This document shows, piece after piece, positions 25,192 to 34,812 of a DNA stretch of 64,000 nucleotides (position 1 is its first letter; the number at the start of each line of letters is the position of its first letter). Both the position numbers and the translations under genes were made by a program. Origin of the DNA: Parabacteroides distasonis (GTDB lineage: Bacteria; Bacteroidota; Bacteroidia; Bacteroidales; Tannerellaceae); contig JAFBIU010000018.1 of NCBI GenBank assembly GCA_021531775.1, forward strand, positions 1 through 64,000, given 5' to 3'. A model generated the notes under the pieces. The model made no database searches. It saw only the letters and a list, made by a program, of their open reading frames with translations, and had not been told where the DNA came from.

Positions 25192-26718
25192 ATGCGTATG
25201 AATATATGGACGAAGACGCTTTCGCTCTTCTTCTTGCCACGCCAAAAGGCCATGGAACGTTATGGGCAGGCGGCCGATACGATACAGGAACAGCAACTCC
25301 AGTACCTGCTTCGTAAGGCGGAGAAGACTGAGTGGGGAAGAAAATATGATTACCGGAGTATCCGACATTATACGACGTTTGCCGAACGGGTGCCTCTGAA
25401 CAGCTATGACCACCTGAAGCCCCTGATCGAGCGGATGATGCAGGGCGAACCGAATCTCTTGTGGCCGGGTGGCGTCCGTTGGTTTGCCAAGAGTAGCGGG
25501 ACGACCAACGACAAAAGCAAGTTCATTCCCGTCACACCGGAAATCCTGCACCATTGTCATTACCGGGGAGGTTGTGACAGTGTGGCCCTCTACCTGCGGA
25601 ACTATCCCGACAGCCATTTCTTTGCCCACAAAGGGTTGATCTTAGGGGGCAGCCACGCCCCTTCCCCCCTCAATGCCTCGGTACATTGTGGCGATCTTTC
25701 GGCGGTCCTCCTGCAGAATCTCTCCCCCTTGGTCGAGTTGATCCGGGTGCCTCGCAAACGCATCATCCTGATGGATAAGTGGGAGCAGAAGATCCAGGCC
25801 ATTGTGGAGGAGGTGATCCACAAGGATGTGAACAGCCTGTCGGGCGTTCCCTCGTGGATGTTGGTCTTGATCCAAGCGGTCTTGGAGCGGACCGGTTGCC
25901 GCTATCTGACCGAGGTCTGGCCCCATTTGGAGGTCTTTTTCCATGGGGGCGTCAGCTTTGCCCCCTATCGGGAGCAGTATCGGGCGTTGATCCCGTCCGA
26001 CCGGATGCACTATGAGGAGACCTACAATGCCTCGGAGGGCTTCTTCGGTATCCAGGATGATCCGGCCGACCCTTCCTTGCTGTTGATGCTGGACTATTCC
26101 ATTTTCTATGAGTTTATTCCCTTGAACGAACTGGATCGGGAACATCCGACGGTTCTCCCGTTGCATCAGGTGAAGGTGGGCACCTGTTATGCGATGGTCA
26201 TCACGACGGCAGGCGGTTTGTGGCGTTACCTGATTGGCGATACCGTCTGCTTCACCTCTGTCCGTCCCTATAAATTCATCATTACCGGTCGTACACGCCA
26301 TTATATCAATGCCTTTGGGGAGGAGCTGATGGTCCACAATGCCGATCGGGCATTGGCCGAGAGCTGTCGGCAGACCGGAGCCAAGGTGCGGGAATATACG
26401 GCCGCTCCCCTTTTCCTGCTCGACCGGGCCAAAGGGCGTCACCAATGGCTGATCGAGTTTGAGCAGATGCCCGATTCCGTCGAACGGTTTGCCGCCCTGT
26501 TAGACCAATCGTTGCAGGCGGTCAATTCCGATTATGAGGCCAAACGCTACCAGGAGATCTCCCTCCAGCCGCTCGAAGTGATCGTGGCCCGTCCGGGACT
26601 CTTCTACGACTGGCTGGCCCGTCGAGGCAAGTTGGGCGGCCAGCACAAGGTCCCTCGCTTGGCCAACGACCGGAAGATCTTCGAGGAGCTGTTGGCCCTG
26701 CAGCATCAGAAGGTATAG
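25192..26718 (+). CDS. GH3 auxin-responsive promoter family-like acyl-adenylating protein
   Basis: A 508-residue protein resembling the bacterial GH3 (auxin-responsive GH3-like, ANL superfamily) family, predicted to adenylate a carboxylic acid and conjugate it. Adenylation motifs include FAKSSGTTNDKSKFIPVT, YNASEGFFGIQDD and the acyl-binding TTAGGLWRYLIGDTVCF, then TGRTRHYINAFGEELM. Despite the name it is not a GH3 glycoside hydrolase. TATGTTTG at 25167-25174 fits a -7 element. Start 25192 or 25198. Its 3' end overlaps the convergent PAP2 gene by 13 bp. The natural substrate in bacteria is unknown. Confidence 0.85.
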   Translation: MRMNIWTKTLSLFFLPRQKAMERYGQAADTIQEQQLQYLLRKAEKTEWGRKYDYRSIRHYTTFAERVPLNSYDHLKPLIERMMQGEPNLLWPGGVRWFAKSSGTTNDKSKFIPVTPEILHHCHYRGGCDSVALYLRNYPDSHFFAHKGLILGGSHAPSPLNASVHCGDLSAVLLQNLSPLVELIRVPRKRIILMDKWEQKIQAIVEEVIHKDVNSLSGVPSWMLVLIQAVLERTGCRYLTEVWPHLEVFFHGGVSFAPYREQYRALIPSDRMHYEETYNASEGFFGIQDDPADPSLLLMLDYSIFYEFIPLNELDREHPTVLPLHQVKVGTCYAMVITTAGGLWRYLIGDTVCFTSVRPYKFIITGRTRHYINAFGEELMVHNADRALAESCRQTGAKVREYTAAPLFLLDRAKGRHQWLIEFEQMPDSVERFAALLDQSLQAVNSDYEAKRYQEISLQPLEVIVARPGLFYDWLARRGKLGGQHKVPRLANDRKIFEELLALQHQKV

Positions 26719-27473
26719 GCGACATAGAGTCCGGCCCCTTGGGGCTGGAGTGTCGGCATGACCACCCATTTTTGGGCCTGACGGCTGTTGAGTTTCCGGG
26801 CAATGGCATTCCGGATGGGGAAGTAGATGAGGTAGGAGAGCTCGACCGAGGCAATGCCGATGCCGGCACCTGCCAACACGTCGGCCACCCAATGGCGGTT
26901 GTTGTAGAGACGGGAGACGCCTACCATCGTGGCCAAGGCATAGCCGGAATAGGCCAGCCAGGGATTGCTTCCTTTGAATTCCTTGTACGCCATGTGGGCC
27001 CCTAAGAAGCAGTTGGCCGTGTGGCCGGAGGGGAAGGAGCGGTCGGTTCCGTCGGGTCGTGTCTCGTTGATCGCATTCTTCAACAGGTGGGTGGTTCCCC
27101 CATTGATGGCTTCAGCCAAAGCCACCAAACAGAGCTGATCGACCCAGTTGTGCTGCTCTTTACCCATCAGGTCACAGACAAATACCCAACCCAACATACC
27201 CCATTCCAGGTAGTCGTCCACATGGATCTGCTTCACTGAATCCTTGCGGGAGAAGAGGTGGAAGTCGTTCATGCCGTCGATGGCCGTACCCACGGCACCT
27301 ACCGTGACCAAAGAGGCGGGCAAGATGAGCGATTTGGGGTTGAATTGGTACTCCACCACCGACATACGAGGTTGGATGCTATCGGTAGCCGTCTCGGCTG
27401 TTTGTGCAAAAAGACTTCCACCCCTGCCAAGCAGCAGGAGCAGAAGTCCAAACATGAAAATAGGCTTTATCAT
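26706..27473 (-). CDS. PAP2-family phosphatase
   Basis: Membrane or envelope phosphatidic-acid phosphatase type 2 family protein, 255 residues, with an N-terminal signal/anchor. All three active-site motifs are present: KNAINETRP, PSGHT and SRLYNNRHWVADV. Likely substrates are lipid phosphates such as undecaprenyl pyrophosphate or lipid A phosphate. The ATG at 27473 follows the stop of the upstream GH110 gene by 2 bp, so the two are translationally linked; an in-frame TTG two codons earlier overlaps that stop. Confidence 0.9.
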   Translation of the reverse strand: MIKPIFMFGLLLLLLGRGGSLFAQTAETATDSIQPRMSVVEYQFNPKSLILPASLVTVGAVGTAIDGMNDFHLFSRKDSVKQIHVDDYLEWGMLGWVFVCDLMGKEQHNWVDQLCLVALAEAINGGTTHLLKNAINETRPDGTDRSFPSGHTANCFLGAHMAYKEFKGSNPWLAYSGYALATMVGVSRLYNNRHWVADVLAGAGIGIASVELSYLIYFPIRNAIARKLNSRQAQKWVVMPTLQPQGAGLYVAYTF

Positions 27474-27475
27474 TG

Positions 27476-29323
27476 TCAATTATTGGCAGCTTGTTTGATG
27501 ATATCCTTCTCCGGATCAAATCCCTGATCGAAGTGGTTGTCCACGATCTTTTCATTGATCACCCGTTCCAATAGGAAGCGATGGTTGTTCCAGTGGAAAG
27601 CCGGATAATCCTGATTCTGAACGATCTCGTTGCGTTGGAACGTCAGACCATCCACCGACTTCGCATAGAGGATCGGCTGGTCGAAGGTCTCGAATTCATT
27701 CTCTTCGATCACGATACCCGAATGGAAATATTTCTGCTGACTTGCCAGGTCGGGAATCTCCGGAAAGATGGAGATGATCGCGTTGGTGAACTGGAACATG
27801 TTGGTCAGGGAGTTCACGAAATGGTTCCGGCGGATCAGCACATCGTGACAGGCCCCCGTCTCAAACCAGCCGTTGCAGTCGCCACAGAGCAGGATGGCCG
27901 TGCCGGAGGTATGGTCGAACAGGTTGTACTGCACGACAGTCCGGCGAGGCGTACTGAAGAGCGATCCACGGGCCCGGTTGTTGCGGATGGTATTCGTTTC
28001 GAAAAGCACCTCCGGTGTCCAGGTCAGGTTCTCGATGCCGAAGGAGGCTTCGGCGGTAATGGCCGGATCCAAGGGCTGCTCAAAGACAATCCGGAACTGG
28101 GAAACCCCTTGATCGACCGGCTTGTCGATGGCTTCGATGGAGGCAATCCGGTTGGTTTCACCGGCAATTTCCATCGTCTTCGACTGGATGAACTGAACCG
28201 TATCACCTGCTTCACCCCAACCGAAACCATAGGATTGCGGGTGCATATACTGACCGATGAGGGTCTTGTCGCCTTCCCGGCCCACCACCTTCAAGTAGGT
28301 GCCATGTACATTGATGGCATCATCCATCATCCCTTCGTACAGGCCGTTGCGGGAGATGAGCATCCCCTTGCAGCCGGAGAAGTGGGTGGCATCCGCTTGG
28401 GTGGTGTAGTAGCGCGGATCGTTCTTGCCTCGCAGGCAGACCGAGAAACCATCCAAGGTGATGTTTTCACTCATTTCAGCCAAGAGGCCCATACCCTCTG
28501 CATAGTGTACCGCAATGTTGTTGAGAGTCGTGTTGCGGTCGTAAGCCACAAAGATGCCCGGAGCCGGACGTGCTCCTGTTCGCATGGCCAGGATAGAGCC
28601 GGGCACTAAACGCGGGTTTTTCCAACCCTTGGCCCGGATCTGCCGGGGTGCCATCTCCTCAATTCCTTTCACCTTGACCCACGTATCACTGGTGCGGTAG
28701 ATGAGGCGTCGGGTCTCTTTTTCGAAGGCGATGCAGGAGGTGGGTGTCAGTTCCCAGCCCTCCCCTTGGAAATAGAGTACCGAATCCCGCACTTCGTAAG
28801 GCACACCCTCCGCTATCTGGTAGGTGATTTCCGCCTGAGCCGTGTCGTTGGCCAGCACTTCGACCTGTCCGATATGCGGATGGGCAAAGTCAATGCTGAA
28901 ATTCTGGAGTGTACAGTTTTCGGAATGGAGCAACGAGATGGGCAGCATCCGTCCGTGGAAGATCAGGTCCGATCCCTGTCCGTCGAAGGTTACATTCTTC
29001 CAGTTTTCGAAGGCTAATCCGACCCGTTTAGGGTTGTCCTGATCATGGTTGGAGATGTAATAGACCCGTTCGGCAGCTCCCTCCGGGTAAAAATGGTAGG
29101 TACCTTTGGGCAACAGGATGGTACAGGATTGTGTCGTATCGTACGAGGCAGCAATCTGTTCCAACGCCTGGGCCATCAAGGGCGAGTTGTTCTGCCCTTC
29201 GCCCGGCTGCAAGCCATAGTCGCCCAAGTTGTACTGTTGGGTCGGCTGGCTGCAGGCGGCCAATAGGAACAGCAGGCCCGAAAGAAGGACCTGCTGGCAT
29301 TTTAAGATATTCGACAAATACAT
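27476..29323 (-). CDS. glaB: Alpha-1,3-galactosidase, GH110
   Basis: Lipoprotein glycosidase (LLFLLAACSQ) of 615 residues resembling Bacteroides GH110 alpha-1,3-galactosidases, which remove terminal alpha-1,3-galactose from linear alpha-Gal and, in one subtype, branched blood group B glycans. The protein is a predicted right-handed beta-helix. Hallmarks include the opening GDYGLQPGEGQNNSPLMAQA, TFDGQGSDLIFHG, and the acidic active-site stretch GMMDDAINVHGTYLKV. It sits 2 bp downstream of a GH36 alpha-galactosidase gene, forming an alpha-galactoside pair. The subtype (B-type, acting on linear structures too) is inferred from similarity recalled, not computed. Confidence 0.85.
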   Translation of the reverse strand: MYLSNILKCQQVLLSGLLFLLAACSQPTQQYNLGDYGLQPGEGQNNSPLMAQALEQIAASYDTTQSCTILLPKGTYHFYPEGAAERVYYISNHDQDNPKRVGLAFENWKNVTFDGQGSDLIFHGRMLPISLLHSENCTLQNFSIDFAHPHIGQVEVLANDTAQAEITYQIAEGVPYEVRDSVLYFQGEGWELTPTSCIAFEKETRRLIYRTSDTWVKVKGIEEMAPRQIRAKGWKNPRLVPGSILAMRTGARPAPGIFVAYDRNTTLNNIAVHYAEGMGLLAEMSENITLDGFSVCLRGKNDPRYYTTQADATHFSGCKGMLISRNGLYEGMMDDAINVHGTYLKVVGREGDKTLIGQYMHPQSYGFGWGEAGDTVQFIQSKTMEIAGETNRIASIEAIDKPVDQGVSQFRIVFEQPLDPAITAEASFGIENLTWTPEVLFETNTIRNNRARGSLFSTPRRTVVQYNLFDHTSGTAILLCGDCNGWFETGACHDVLIRRNHFVNSLTNMFQFTNAIISIFPEIPDLASQQKYFHSGIVIEENEFETFDQPILYAKSVDGLTFQRNEIVQNQDYPAFHWNNHRFLLERVINEKIVDNHFDQGFDPEKDIIKQAANN

Positions 29324-29325
29324 GC

Positions 29326-31515
29326 TTATTGTGCTGTTAATTCAATGACGTGACTTTGGGTCGGGAACCATCCCAAAACCTCCAGACCCACCTTCATCAG
29401 ATAGTCGCCGGAGAACACCTTGCCGTTGGCTTTCAGTCGAGACTTGGCACCAGGCATCAGGTTGATCTCTTCCACTTTATAGAAGGTGTTCGGATCCAAT
29501 CCTTGCAATTTCACGACGGGCAACTTGGCAGAGAAGCGCGGGTGGATGTCGTAGGCAAACAGAACCGCCTTCTTCGCATCCTTGCTCACATAGTTCAATG
29601 CCATGTGATCATGTTCGTAAGGCGAGATCAGACGATATTGGTCACCATCCATGATGGCCGGCTGCAACCGTTTCCAGTTGGCTACTGCCTGCTGGCAATA
29701 GGCCAGTTCGTCGGCATTCATCTCCTTCAGACCGATGTCGAAGCCCAACTTGCACATCGAAGCCACATCCGTACGGAACTTCACAGAAGTAGCCTTGTTC
29801 CAGCTGGTTACGTGTGCACACATCGCTTTGGCCGGGAAGAACTGGGAGAAGCCCCACTGGATGAAGAGACGTTCGATCGGGTCGGTATTGTCGCTACACC
29901 AGAATTCGGTGAAGTATTTCAAGGCTTCGTAGTCGCAACGGGCACCACCACCGGAGCAGAGCATCATCTTCACGTGCGGATAGTTCTGGGCTACCCGGCT
30001 CATCACCTGATAGACACCCCGGACATGGTCGATGTAGAGACGGCCCTGGTTCTCTTTCAGATAAGGAGAATAGATGTTGGTGATCGGGCTGTTGCAGTCC
30101 CACTTGAAGAAGGCGATGGTCGGGTTCTCCTTCAGAATCTTCTCGATCACACCATAGACATATTCCACGACAGTCGGATTGCTCAGGTCGAGCACCAACT
30201 GGTTGCGGTAGTAGTAGGTCTCGCGGTTCGGCAGATGAATCGCCCAATCCGGATGCTTCTCGAAAAGTTCACTCTTCGGGTTCACCATCTCCGGCTCAAT
30301 CCAGATACCAAACGCTACGCCAGCCTCTTCGGCAGCCTTGACCAGAGCGGGCACACCACCCGGCAACTTGTCGCGTGTAGCCTCCCAGTCACCCAGACCG
30401 GCCCGGTCGTCTTTGCGCGGATATTTGTTGGCAAACCAACCGTCGTCCAACAGGAACATATCCACACCTAAGTGCTTAGCCTCCTTCATCAGGTCGGCCA
30501 GGATCTGCTGGTTGAAGTTGAAGCCTGTATTCTCCCAGTTGTTCAAGAGGGTCAGACGGCTACCCTTGCCATCCTTCACGCCATAGTTGCGGGCCCATTC
30601 CTGCAGGTTGCGGCTACCTTGCGAAGTACCCTGCTGGCTCAACGTGAAGATGAACTCGGCTGTCTTGAACAGTTCGCCCGGCTTCAGCAAGTAGTTGGAA
30701 GCGTAGGGGTTGATAGCCGGAATGACACGCAGGTTGCCCACGTTATCTACCTCGAAGGTGAAGCGGAAGTTACCGGTCCAGCCCAAGGTACCCATCAGCA
30801 CCTCGCCCTGCTGTTCGCAAACCGGCTGATCCAGACCCACTTCGAAGAAGGGGTGGGTGTGCATGGCGGCACGGCTACCCAACTTGGTGTCGATCACCTT
30901 CTTGCCGAACTGTAACTGCTGGCTGCTCATCTGAGCCTCCTTCGCCCAGTCACTGCTGAACTCGGTCAGGTAGTAGCGGGTCCGGTTGAAGTAAAGCATC
31001 GTAGAGGCGTAGGTGAAGAGCGTGATCGGTTTCTTCTCCTGATGCTGGATCTCGCTCCAGGTCTTGATCACGTTTTCACGGGCGTAGGCGAGGTAATGGA
31101 GGGTCACATCCACCGGATACTGGTTGTCGCGCAAGCGGATGATCGTCTCTGTACCACCCTCGATAGCCTTGCTCTCGTGCGATACATAATATAAATAGGT
31201 ACAAGGATTCCCGTCGGCATGGGTAATACCGATGGCCGGTTCATAATACTCTTCGTTGCCCGATCCGCTATAGACCTCCCAACCGCGGCGGCTCACACTA
31301 CCGTCGGAAGCAGGATGGACAAACCAGGGAAAATTGGAAAACTCCTGCTCATGGAGCAGCTTTGGACCTAAATAGACCTGATAAAGGCGACCATTCTCCG
31401 GCACTTGCAGCACCAGATCCGTTTGGTCGGTCGAAATACGGATGTTCTTTTGTGCCATACTACCCCAAGTGGGTATGAACAACAACGAAAGAACTGCCAA
31501 AATGATCTTACACAT
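29326..31515 (-). CDS. Alpha-galactosidase, GH36
   Basis: Exported 729-residue alpha-galactosidase of clan GH-D. A signal peptide (LAVLSLLFIPTWGSMAQ) precedes a beta-sandwich domain and a TIM barrel. Motifs: FLLDDGWFANKYPR at the barrel start, the catalytic nucleophile Asp in AFFKWDCNSP, CSGGGARCDYEALKYF, and the acid/base Asp in EFWCSDNTDPIER. It releases alpha-linked galactose from oligosaccharides. The GH110 gene follows at 2 bp, so the pair is an operon; the six-hairpin glycosidase gene is transcribed divergently from the same 75-bp spacer. Confidence 0.93.
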   Translation of the reverse strand: MCKIILAVLSLLFIPTWGSMAQKNIRISTDQTDLVLQVPENGRLYQVYLGPKLLHEQEFSNFPWFVHPASDGSVSRRGWEVYSGSGNEEYYEPAIGITHADGNPCTYLYYVSHESKAIEGGTETIIRLRDNQYPVDVTLHYLAYARENVIKTWSEIQHQEKKPITLFTYASTMLYFNRTRYYLTEFSSDWAKEAQMSSQQLQFGKKVIDTKLGSRAAMHTHPFFEVGLDQPVCEQQGEVLMGTLGWTGNFRFTFEVDNVGNLRVIPAINPYASNYLLKPGELFKTAEFIFTLSQQGTSQGSRNLQEWARNYGVKDGKGSRLTLLNNWENTGFNFNQQILADLMKEAKHLGVDMFLLDDGWFANKYPRKDDRAGLGDWEATRDKLPGGVPALVKAAEEAGVAFGIWIEPEMVNPKSELFEKHPDWAIHLPNRETYYYRNQLVLDLSNPTVVEYVYGVIEKILKENPTIAFFKWDCNSPITNIYSPYLKENQGRLYIDHVRGVYQVMSRVAQNYPHVKMMLCSGGGARCDYEALKYFTEFWCSDNTDPIERLFIQWGFSQFFPAKAMCAHVTSWNKATSVKFRTDVASMCKLGFDIGLKEMNADELAYCQQAVANWKRLQPAIMDGDQYRLISPYEHDHMALNYVSKDAKKAVLFAYDIHPRFSAKLPVVKLQGLDPNTFYKVEEINLMPGAKSRLKANGKVFSGDYLMKVGLEVLGWFPTQSHVIELTAQ

Positions 31516-31590
31516 GGTATCTTTATTTTATTTAAGTGAGAAAATGTGCGCTAATATACGTATTTTTGCAGAAATTGTAATTGAATTGAC

Positions 31591-33582
31591 ATGAAAAAAC
31601 AGTTTTTTTTATTGGCGTTCTGGCTGCTGACCTGTGGTTTGGTGGCCCAGAACCGTTGGGAGATCAATCCCGAAGGCGGAATCACCTGGAAGATAGAGGG
31701 GCGTATTCCGCATGAAGACCACATCGAGATGAGTGGTTTACAGGTATCGACCGTCCTGCGCTATGGCGTTGATGCCCAAGGTGCTTTTGTGTTGAACCGA
31801 AGTCTGGTATGGCCCCTGTTACGTACGATTCCGAACAATACGCACGCCAGTCTGATGCGTCGGTTTGCTTGGCGTGTGACCGACATGGTGGAGGTGAACG
31901 GTCGTTCGTTGCCGGCCGAACAGGTCGAGTCGATCACCCTGAACGGAACCATGGAGGTGAAGAGCCACTATGCCCTTCCGCGTGACGGGAAGCTCCAGCT
32001 GACCCGTGTGCTTTTCCCTTCGGTGAGTCATCCCCTCCTGTGCGAGAAATATCAGCTGACGAACCAGGGCAAGGGGGCTGTCTCGGTGGAGGTGCCCGAT
32101 GCCCGTTCCGTGGTGCAGACCGATCCCGCTCAGGGCGTGACCGGCAGTTACCGGTTGGTATCGGCCTTGACCGGAGCCAAGAGTGTGGCTTTGCAGCCGG
32201 GTGAATCGGTCACCTTCTATGCCACCTTTGCCGGCTATCAGCCCGATGAAAGCGAACAGAATTGGGAGGTGGAGCAGGAGTTGTCTGCCCGTCGTGCCCT
32301 GGTGGACGAGTGGTGGAGCAAGTTGGTGCTCGACACGCCCGATCCCGTCATCAACCGGATGTTTGCCTTTGCCAAGATCCGAGGTGCCGAGAGTATCTAT
32401 CAGACCAAAGGGGGCCTGATGCATGGTCCCGGTGGCGAATCCTATTATGCCGCCATTTGGGCGAACGACCAGGCCGAATACATCAACCCCTTTTTCCCCT
32501 ATTTGGGCTATGAGGTGGGCAACCAGTCTGCTCTCTGTTCCTACCAGCATTTTGCCCGTTTCATGAATCCGGACTACAAGCCGATCCCCAGCTCCATCAT
32601 TGCCGAGGGCATTGACATCTGGAATGGAGCCGGCGACCGGGGTGATGCTGCCATGATTGCCTATGGAGCAGCCCGTTATGCATTGTCCCGTGGTGATCAG
32701 GCGGAGGCCGAACAGCTTTGGCCCCTGATCGAATGGTGTCTGGAATATTGCCGTCGGCAGTTGAATGAAGGGGGTGTGGTTGCCTCCGATTCAGACGAGT
32801 TGGAGGGACGTTTCCCCTCCGGCAAGGCCAACCTCTGCACCTCTTCGCTCTATTACGATGCCCTTCGTTCGGCCGCCTATCTGGCCCGCGACCTGAAGAA
32901 GCCGTCGCGTGTCTATAACACCTATAACAAGCAGGCTGCCACCTTGCGTCAGCAGATCGACCGCTACTTTGGTGCGACCGTGGAGGGCTTCAACACCTAT
33001 CAGTATTACGAAGGCAACGATGTGTTGCGCTCTTGGATCTGCATCCCCTTGACCGTCGGCATTACCGAACGGAAGGATGCCACCATTGCAGCCCTCTTCT
33101 CGCCTCGTCTCTGGACGGAGAACGGCCTGTTGACCCAGGCGGGTAGCGAGACCTTCTGGGATCGTTCGACCCTCTATGCCTTACGAGGTGTCTTTGCAGC
33201 CGGCGAGACGGAAAAGGCCCTGGATTACTTGAAGTTCTACTCCAACCGTCGTCTCTTGGGCGACCATGTGCCTTATGCCATCGAGGCGTGGCCGGAGGGA
33301 AGCCAGCGCCACCTGTCGGCTGAGAGCGGACTCTATGCCCGTATCCTGACGGAGGGTATGTTCGGCATTCGTCCGACCGGTCTGCACGCCTTCGAATGTA
33401 CGCCTCGTTTGCCCGAAGCGTGGGATCACATGAGCCTCCGCAACATCGGAGCCTTCGGCCATTCGTTCGACATCGAGGTGACGCGTGACGACCAGCGTCT
33501 CCGTGTGGTGGTGAAGGATGCCGACCGCATCTATTGCAACAAGCGCATCAAGGCTGGTGAGACCCTCTCGGTGAAGTTCTAA
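31591..33582 (+). CDS. Six-hairpin glycosidase-like protein
   Basis: Exported 663-residue protein with signal peptide (LLAFWLLTCGLVAQ), a beta-sandwich N-terminal half and an (alpha/alpha)6 domain beginning near residue 250 (PDPVINRMFAFAKIRGAESIY). GGLMHGPGGESYYAAIWANDQAEY resembles the substrate cleft of clan GH-L enzymes; candidate acidic residues lie in WANDQAEY and SETFWDRSTLYALRG. I cannot assign a GH family. TATTTTTG at 31561-31568 is a good -7 element. Being divergent from the GH36-GH110 pair suggests a shared glycan target. Confidence 0.7.
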   Translation: MKKQFFLLAFWLLTCGLVAQNRWEINPEGGITWKIEGRIPHEDHIEMSGLQVSTVLRYGVDAQGAFVLNRSLVWPLLRTIPNNTHASLMRRFAWRVTDMVEVNGRSLPAEQVESITLNGTMEVKSHYALPRDGKLQLTRVLFPSVSHPLLCEKYQLTNQGKGAVSVEVPDARSVVQTDPAQGVTGSYRLVSALTGAKSVALQPGESVTFYATFAGYQPDESEQNWEVEQELSARRALVDEWWSKLVLDTPDPVINRMFAFAKIRGAESIYQTKGGLMHGPGGESYYAAIWANDQAEYINPFFPYLGYEVGNQSALCSYQHFARFMNPDYKPIPSSIIAEGIDIWNGAGDRGDAAMIAYGAARYALSRGDQAEAEQLWPLIEWCLEYCRRQLNEGGVVASDSDELEGRFPSGKANLCTSSLYYDALRSAAYLARDLKKPSRVYNTYNKQAATLRQQIDRYFGATVEGFNTYQYYEGNDVLRSWICIPLTVGITERKDATIAALFSPRLWTENGLLTQAGSETFWDRSTLYALRGVFAAGETEKALDYLKFYSNRRLLGDHVPYAIEAWPEGSQRHLSAESGLYARILTEGMFGIRPTGLHAFECTPRLPEAWDHMSLRNIGAFGHSFDIEVTRDDQRLRVVVKDADRIYCNKRIKAGETLSVKF

Positions 33583-33610
33583 GGGGTTCCTGCATAGCAA
33601 TACACTGTAG

Positions 33611-33641
33611 GCAGTGCACGATTTTCCGTTTCGTGCACTGC
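33611..33641. terminator. Perfect 11-bp hairpin between convergent genes
   Basis: GCAGTGCACGA (33611-33621) and TCGTGCACTGC (33631-33641) form a perfect stem with a 9-nt T-rich loop. A second small stem (GGTGC...GCACG) follows, then TTTTC. It lies between convergent genes and may act as a bidirectional terminator, though no long T run follows directly. Confidence 0.5.
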
Positions 33642-33694
33642 CGACGGTGCAAATAGCACGTTTTCTGCTATAGATGGGTCTGTAAAGGGACCAT

Positions 33695-33922
33695 TTAGAA
33701 CTCGCTGATCAGTTCTTCATACAGATCCACCGGCCCCAAATGCCAATATTTGGTACTTTCGTCGGCCAGTTTCCGATAGAGTTCGGAATGATAGATGCGG
33801 TTTAGGCACTCTTGAAGAGTCCAGCCATAGTCTTCTTGGAGGTATTCCACCATCCAACTGATCTTGCCCGGCAACAGCAAATGGAGCGTGTTTTGATCGA
33901 TCTGGAACATGTCGTTATTCAA
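33695..33922 (-). CDS. DUF3791-like small protein
   Basis: A 75-residue protein ([51 protein letters not shown]). It resembles small partner proteins found with DUF3990 genes: a helical N-terminus, then a Y-x-K-L-x-x-E/D-x-T-x-Y-W pattern and the C-terminal D-L-Y-E-E-L. It is the last of three genes; its start overlaps the end of the DUF3990 gene by 8 bp, indicating coupled translation. Likely a regulator or antidote of its neighbour, by inference from the layout. Confidence 0.65.
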   Translation of the reverse strand: MNNDMFQIDQNTLHLLLPGKISWMVEYLQEDYGWTLQECLNRIYHSELYRKLADESTKYWHLGPVDLYEELISEF

Positions 33923-34397
33923 TTTTGATTGCTTTCATAAAATGCAAGGTGGTAAGAGCTTTCTCTGTATGGAAAAGGTACTGATCCACCAGTTTATAAG
34001 TCTTGAGCTCATGGATCAGTGTCTCTACACTGATAGCCCCATTCTCATAAAGACCGAACTGTAGATACACTTTGTCATTGGCTACCGGACCATACACAAT
34101 GTCGTAGTCGTGGGTGAAACCTTTGCGGGTTCTGTTGGCCATGACAAACTCAGCCCACTCTTTACTGGGTTCTGTGAATAGGAGGCTTTTGAGTTCTGAC
34201 AACTTCTGGATATCCAATTCATATATGTTGACATAGCCATGAGGAGCGTGCTTTTCAACCATCCGTCGGGTTACCCATTCTTGGGCCTGTTGCTCCGAGG
34301 TCGTGGTGTAGAAGCCATCGCCATAATCTAATCTGCGGTTCGACTGGAGGATCTTGGGATGCGCTACAAGGTCTATACTGCCGTGAAATAATTTCAT
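33915..34397 (-). CDS. DUF3990 protein, possible ADP-ribosyltransferase-like
   Basis: A 160-residue cytosolic protein matching DUF3990. The N-terminus LFHGSIDLV has the His-Gly seen at the NAD pocket of ADP-ribosyltransferase-fold proteins, followed by [20 protein letters not shown] with the Tyr-Thr-Thr strand and a helix. A later [18 protein letters not shown] segment is also typical of the family. My recollection is that DUF3990 is grouped with the ADP-ribosyl fold; enzymatic activity is not shown by sequence alone. It is the central gene of an overlapping trio (4 bp and 8 bp overlaps) with small DUF3791-type partners. Confidence 0.75.
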   Translation of the reverse strand: MKLFHGSIDLVAHPKILQSNRRLDYGDGFYTTTSEQQAQEWVTRRMVEKHAPHGYVNIYELDIQKLSELKSLLFTEPSKEWAEFVMANRTRKGFTHDYDIVYGPVANDKVYLQFGLYENGAISVETLIHELKTYKLVDQYLFHTEKALTTLHFMKAIKIE

Positions 34398-34618
34398 GAT
34401 TGCTTGTTTTTTCTGATGTCGATAAATTCATCTATTTCTTCGATCAGCCATTGGCGGCCTTGGGTGTGAAGTGGTTCAAAGCACTGGCTTAGATAATCGA
34501 TCACACCATAGTGGGTAAACAGGTCATAAACCTGTTCGCCACTCATCCCTTTTGCGGTTTTGTATTCCTCAATACAGAATGCAACGAAGAGGGCAATATC
34601 TTTTTCTTTCTTATCCAT
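34394..34618 (-). CDS. DUF3791 small protein
   Basis: A 74-residue helical protein ([61 protein letters not shown]) of the DUF3791 family. The frame extends about 77 codons upstream, but Met at 34618 is the natural start because the family begins at M-x-K-K-E-K and the extension is Pro/Cys-rich nonsense. First gene of the trio; its stop overlaps the DUF3990 start by 4 bp. DUF3791 and DUF3990 genes regularly co-occur. Confidence 0.8.
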   Translation of the reverse strand: MDKKEKDIALFVAFCIEEYKTAKGMSGEQVYDLFTHYGVIDYLSQCFEPLHTQGRQWLIEEIDEFIDIRKNKQS

Positions 34619-34676
34619 AATGATAGCTTCTTTCTGCGGCTTCGCCTCACAAGTTGGTGACAAATATAGTGATTTT

Positions 34677-34715
34677 CTTCCATCTCTCCGGCTGATTGAC
34701 CGGAGGAATGCCGAA
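34677..34715 (+). repeat. 39-bp direct repeat, left copy
   Basis: Contains CTTCCATCTC, CGGCTGATTGA and GAATGCCGAA in the same order and spacing as 35172-35210. It lies upstream of the two tiny membrane-protein genes, so the two copies bracket them. Confidence 0.65.
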
Positions 34716-34812
34716 ATAATTATCGGTGGAGAACCTGAAATACGATTGAAACCATTATCTTTGCAGCAAACAAGATGATATGAATTGTGATAGAAATCAG
34801 CATGAGGTATAA

